Shown one piece after another: positions 60,675-64,000 of a stretch of DNA of 64,000 nt (the first letter of the stretch is position 1; each line of letters begins with the position of its first letter). The notes beneath the pieces were generated by a model. That model had not been told where the DNA came from. It did no database searches and was given only the letters and a program-made list of their open reading frames with translations. The DNA comes from Nostoc sp. MG11 (GTDB lineage Bacteria; Cyanobacteriota; Cyanobacteriia; Cyanobacteriales; Nostocaceae). Where the stretch lies: positions 434,001 to 498,000 of the forward strand of contig NZ_JACXXN010000001.1 of NCBI RefSeq assembly GCF_014904695.1, written 5' to 3'. A program made the position numbers and the translations under genes.

Positions 60675-61991
60675 ATGGAGCGTATAGTGCAAGAAAACAA
60701 GTCTATATTGTTTGCTTTATATCCTGAATGGGGTGGGTTCATGCCGATGATGGCATTGGCGAAGGCTTTTTCTAGACGCGGATGGGACGTGCTGTTTGTT
60801 CTCCCACCAGAAGGAGATGAAAAACTCTCTCTTCATAGCCAGCAGGTGGAACATTACAAAAAGTATATAGAAGAACAAGGGTTTCAATATAAGCTTCTGA
60901 GGCCATTTCCCAAGCGGTTCGGAGGGATGCTTGCACAGACTCGCCGTGAAACTGAGATTTTGGCGAATATACTTGAGGACACTATCAAGATTATCAAAGA
61001 GTGCAATGTAGGTCTGGTGCTCATTGATTCAATTATTTCATTCGTTGCTATTGCGGCCATAGAATCTGGGGTTCCTTATGTTGGGGTTGGTACGGCATTT
61101 GCTGGATTTATTAATTCAAAAATTCCCCCTTCAGACTCATCGTTTATTCCCGATCGCAGCTCACGTTCATCATTGATAATTCTGTTGGACTGGATGTTGT
61201 TGGCTTTTGTGGTGAGATTGTTTATAACGTTTCGCCCCAAACACTTCCTCAGATATTACTTTGGGATCGGAGCATTCGTCAGGGATCGTGCGCGTGCGAC
61301 GGGATTAACACTAGGTTTTTCAGATTACGGCCCGATGTTCAAGTCTCCCCTACACTATTTGATGCCGAAAAGGCTAGATTTTGAATCCCGTCCTGGAGCT
61401 GAGTATCTTGGGTGTGTTGTGGATCTCTCACGTGCAGATGAAGATTTCAAGGTGGATAAGCTCAGTGGCACTAAACCGCTGATCTACTGCTCGTTGGGCA
61501 CACGCAGTTGGGAATATCCTGCCAGCAAGCGCTTCTTCCGGGTTGCCCTTAAGACGTTCCAGCAACGACAAGACTATGAGTTCGTACTCAATATCGGAAA
61601 CACCTGCGAAGTGGAAGATCTTGGGGAGATTCCAGATAATGTGTATGCCTGCAAGTGGGTTCCGCAAATGGCGGTTCTGCAAAAAAGTGCAATGATGATT
61701 ACTAATGGAGGGATGAATACGATCAAGGAGTGCATCTGTCTTGGTGTCCCGATGATAGTTTTGCCCGCCAGAAACGATCAACCCGGAAACGCAGCCAGGG
61801 TAGTTTATCATGGGTTGGGTGTACGAGGAGATCTTAGGTGGATCGAGCATCAGGAATTGTCCAGACTCATCAATAAGATTTCCAGCGACAACAGCTATAT
61901 GAAGAACATTGAGCAAATGCAAAAAGAATTCATGCGTCTGGATAAGTTTGAGAATGGAATTGATTTACTTGAAAGTTACATTGCAGCATAA
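60675..61991 (+). CDS. Family 1 (UGT/MGT-type) glycosyltransferase, cluster end
   Basis: This 438-residue GT-B enzyme has an N-terminal LFALYPEWGGFMPMMALAKAFSRRGWDVLFVLP acceptor domain. The C-terminal donor domain has LIYCSLGTRSWEYP, KWVPQMAVLQKSAMMITNGG and GVPMIVLPARNDQPGNAARV. AGGAG precedes the ATG. It is distinct from the glycosyltransferase at 15845-17140. By eye the second half uses more G/C-ending codons (CGCAGC, ACGCAGT, GCCAGG) than its neighbours, hinting at separate origin. It is probably a tailoring enzyme of the PUFA-like product. Confidence 0.87.
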   Translation: MERIVQENKSILFALYPEWGGFMPMMALAKAFSRRGWDVLFVLPPEGDEKLSLHSQQVEHYKKYIEEQGFQYKLLRPFPKRFGGMLAQTRRETEILANILEDTIKIIKECNVGLVLIDSIISFVAIAAIESGVPYVGVGTAFAGFINSKIPPSDSSFIPDRSSRSSLIILLDWMLLAFVVRLFITFRPKHFLRYYFGIGAFVRDRARATGLTLGFSDYGPMFKSPLHYLMPKRLDFESRPGAEYLGCVVDLSRADEDFKVDKLSGTKPLIYCSLGTRSWEYPASKRFFRVALKTFQQRQDYEFVLNIGNTCEVEDLGEIPDNVYACKWVPQMAVLQKSAMMITNGGMNTIKECICLGVPMIVLPARNDQPGNAARVVYHGLGVRGDLRWIEHQELSRLINKISSDNSYMKNIEQMQKEFMRLDKFENGIDLLESYIAA

Positions 61992-62028
61992 TAAGACTTA
62001 CAAAAAACAAAATATCCAGTAAATAATG

Positions 62029-62073
62029 GGGTAATAACAAACTGCTGACAGCAGCTTATTCTTACCCTTTTTG
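62029..62073 (+). terminator. Terminator after the last glycosyltransferase
   Basis: GGGTAA (62029-62034) pairs with TTACCC (62063-62068), with CTGCTGACAGCAG forming an inner stem, followed by TTTTT. This likely marks the end of the plus-strand cluster transcript. Confidence 0.75.
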
Positions 62074-62095
62074 TATTAGTGATTTATTGATATAG

Positions 62096-62190
62096 CGGCT
62101 GTCATCATGGTTAGGACAAGTCTGCTATGGATAGCTATGACAGCCGCTCTCTTACGACTTGCTAATGTCCTAAGCTACCTAACCACTGCT
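62096..62190. repeat. Complex inverted repeat
   Basis: GCGGCTGTCAT (62096-62106) and ATGACAGCCGC (62138-62148) are perfect 11-bp arms. TTAGGACA and TGTCCTAA form a second, overlapping pair. Together they could fold alternatively. It is probably a dispersed extragenic repeat. Confidence 0.5.
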
Positions 62191-62393
62191 ATATCTGCTG
62201 TGGAACAATATCTTTTTTAGAAATAGTTATCAAAGTTATATATAACTATAATTAACAATACTAAAACTCCAGAATTTTACCAGAAATAAAGCAACATAAG
62301 TGCAAAACTTTCATGCGTATTTGGATAGAGAAAGGGTTGCAGTTTCTCGATTTTTTCGATAATTTATTCTTTGGAAGTTTCTTACTCACACAG

Positions 62394-64000
62394 TCAGTGA
62401 GAGAAATCTCCCAATTTTGGCTGCTCCAGGCTGTTTTCACCAACTTGAGACTCTCCCCTCTGTTTACACCAAAGTCGATAATACAGACCCCGAAGCTTAA
62501 CTAACTCTCTATGAGTACCCTGTTCAATTAGCTTTCCTCTTTCAAGCACGAAGATGCGATCGCAATTCACAACGGAAGTAAGTCGATGCGTTACAGAGAT
62601 GACGGTACGACCTATTGCTAAATTTTTTAGGGTGGTATTGATGGCTGATTCGGTCTCTGGATCTAGCGATGAAGTCGCCTCGTCGAGTATAAGTATTGCT
62701 GGATTGCGTAAGATTGCCCGTGCTATAGCAATTCGCTGCCTCTGACCACCTGAGATTTGCCCACCTCTTTCACCCACTACGGTGTCATATCCCTGAGGAA
62801 AACGCAGAATCGTGTCATGGATTTCCGCTGCTTTTGCGGCTGCTTCAATTTCCAAATTGGTTGTATCGGGCTTACCCAGGCAGATGTTTTCACGAATTGT
62901 GGTGTTGAAAAGGAAAGTTTCTTGGAAGACAGTGCCTATTTGTGCGCGTAGCGATGCCTGAGTGACTTGTCGCAGGTCGTAACCGTTAAAGAGGACTGAA
63001 CCCTGGTTAGGATCGTAAAACCGCACGAGCAGGTTGAGGATTGTGCTTTTGCCAGAGCCACTAGGGCCAACAAAAGCTACAGACTCACCTACTTGAATCG
63101 TAAAACTGATATTGTCCAGAATGGGCTGCGTTCCGTAATAGTTAAAGGTTACATTTTCAAAGCGAATCTCTTTGGCCAGCTGTGATAGTGGCAATGCATC
63201 AGCTGAATCCATTACCTCAGGTTGCTCAGCCAGCAGTTCTTTGATGCGTAGCATCCCACTCGTAGTCCTTATTAGGGCTGGCACTTGTTGAGTTAAACCA
63301 TCAGTTGCGATATTCACGTTTAACAGAAGGCTGATAAACCCGATTAATGCTCCTGTTGTTAGATAGCCACGCATGGCTAAAAAGGCACCAAAACCAATGA
63401 TTAATAACTGAAGAAAGTTAATGCTCAGGTTTGAAAGCCTCCCTAGTAGAACACTGTAGAAGTTACTGCGTAGGCTGCTATGTAATAAGACAATCAGTTG
63501 CTCTCGGAATTGGAATAGCGCTGACTTTTGCAATCCAAAGTTCCTAATCACAGGTTGGGCACTGATATTCTCTTGAAGTATACTTAAAACTTTTGCTTCG
63601 TCTTGTCTGCGTCTATAACTGGTCTTAGCAACCCGTAACCCGAATAGGTGTGGCCCTATGAAGCCTACGGACAACGTAACTAAAGTGACTAGAGCCAGTC
63701 GCCACTCGACGACGAAGAGTAAGAGGGTACTAATAACCATTAAAAGGATGTTGAAAGTACCCATCGGGATATCAATGACAATCGCTCTTTCAATATCAGA
63801 TAGATCGCTGGAGAAGCGAGACATGAGTTCGCCCGCTTGAACGCGAGTGTAAAAACCCAAGGATAAGTGCTGCAAATGATTGAACATTTTGAGGCGTATA
63901 TCTTTCAAAACACCTGCCCCTATTCGAGCACTGAGATAATCCTGACTAAGACCAGCTAAGGATTGGATGATGAAAGCAACAGCTAGTCCGCTCAGTAAGA
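62394..64000 (-). CDS. MsbA-like ABC exporter (5' partial)
   Basis: The frame stays open to the right edge, so the N-terminus lies outside the window (the edge codons read LLSGLAVAFIIQSLAG, a membrane helix). It has the transmembrane domain with HLQHLSLGFYTRVQAGELMSRF and the ATPase with Walker A VGPSGSGKSTILNL, signature ISGGQRQRIAIARAI and Walker B LILDEATSSLDPETE. It is a type IV ABC exporter of the MsbA/lipid-multidrug group. Convergent with the PUFA-like cluster, it may export a lipid-like product, but strand and distance leave the link open. Confidence 0.9.
   Translation of the reverse strand, partial: LLSGLAVAFIIQSLAGLSQDYLSARIGAGVLKDIRLKMFNHLQHLSLGFYTRVQAGELMSRFSSDLSDIERAIVIDIPMGTFNILLMVISTLLLFVVEWRLALVTLVTLSVGFIGPHLFGLRVAKTSYRRRQDEAKVLSILQENISAQPVIRNFGLQKSALFQFREQLIVLLHSSLRSNFYSVLLGRLSNLSINFLQLLIIGFGAFLAMRGYLTTGALIGFISLLLNVNIATDGLTQQVPALIRTTSGMLRIKELLAEQPEVMDSADALPLSQLAKEIRFENVTFNYYGTQPILDNISFTIQVGESVAFVGPSGSGKSTILNLLVRFYDPNQGSVLFNGYDLRQVTQASLRAQIGTVFQETFLFNTTIRENICLGKPDTTNLEIEAAAKAAEIHDTILRFPQGYDTVVGERGGQISGGQRQRIAIARAILRNPAILILDEATSSLDPETESAINTTLKNLAIGRTVISVTHRLTSVVNCDRIFVLERGKLIEQGTHRELVKLRGLYYRLWCKQRGESQVGENSLEQPKLGDFSH

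Larger units (their letters stand above)
61992..62393. other. Intergenic region between convergent genes
   Basis: It holds a terminator (62029-62073) and a cluster of inverted repeats at 62096-62190 (GCGGCTGTCAT / ATGACAGCCGC and TTAGGACA / TGTCCTAA). No gene was found; the plus-strand frames overlapping here are shadows of the ABC gene. Confidence 0.5.

Noticed and set aside
61428-61922. 164-codon minus-strand frame inside the last glycosyltransferase
   Set aside because: It overlaps the donor-binding domain of a clear GT-B enzyme and has no recognisable domain.

Overview
The window looks like chromosome of a filamentous, probably heterocyst-forming cyanobacterium (Nostocales type). The reasons are the many GCGATCGC (HIP1) octamers, AT-rich intergenic DNA with cyanobacterial palindromic repeats, a DevBCA-family exporter, exporters carrying a cyclic-nucleotide-binding domain, and DUF4114 proteins. 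No rRNA, tRNA, CRISPR array or complete insertion sequence was seen. Nearly all of it is secretion and specialised metabolism.

Layout. (1) 1-10936, plus strand: two repeat-rich DUF4114 proteins (LVIVD repeats; seven 147-bp FG-GAP/VCBS repeats plus a poly-Asp tract), then an HlyB-like ABC transporter with a degenerate C39 domain and its HlyD partner, then a DUF427 protein. This is plausibly a type I secretion locus with its cargo. (2) 11166-11646: a nested inverted-repeat, MITE-like element. (3) 11864-18079: DevB, DevC and DevA homologues interleaved with a sterol-desaturase-family hydroxylase and a family 1 glycosyltransferase, suggesting a lipid or glycolipid modification and export unit. 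A cyclic-peptide-exporter-type ABC protein and a NarL-type histidine kinase follow. (4) 21390-34536, minus strand: a RiPP locus. It has two precursors with double-glycine leaders, an APH-like kinase, a HopA1-family protein, an aldo/keto-reductase-like protein with an altered active site, two PpiC-type isomerases, two intramembrane-protease-like proteins, HlyD, and a C39 peptidase/ABC exporter with an HTH gene upstream. Both cores place Ser or Thr at every second position and contain no cysteine. (5) 35731-64000, mostly plus strand: a PUFA-synthase-like cluster. It has PfaD, a class III aminotransferase, two sister SDRs, a free-standing thioester reductase, an amidinotransferase, KS-AT, an ACP protein, KR-DH, a PfaC-like KS-CLF-DH-DH, a second amidinotransferase, a discrete ACP, an isoprenoid-synthase-like protein, an amidase, two glycosyltransferases and an ABC exporter that runs off the window on the minus strand.

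How they may work together. In region 4, kinase plus HopA1 lyase is the split dehydratase pair known from class V lanthipeptides and thioamitides. The C39 exporter would cut after Gly-Gly and export the product. Without cysteine, lanthionines cannot form, so the product may be a poly-dehydrated peptide or one reduced at alternating residues. In region 5, PUFA-synthase logic, aminotransferase, thioester reductase and two arginine-type amidinotransferases point to a long-chain amino- or guanidino-alkyl product. The parts list partly resembles the zeamine polyamine system, but the amidinotransferases are a distinctive addition. Both product assignments are inference from gene content.
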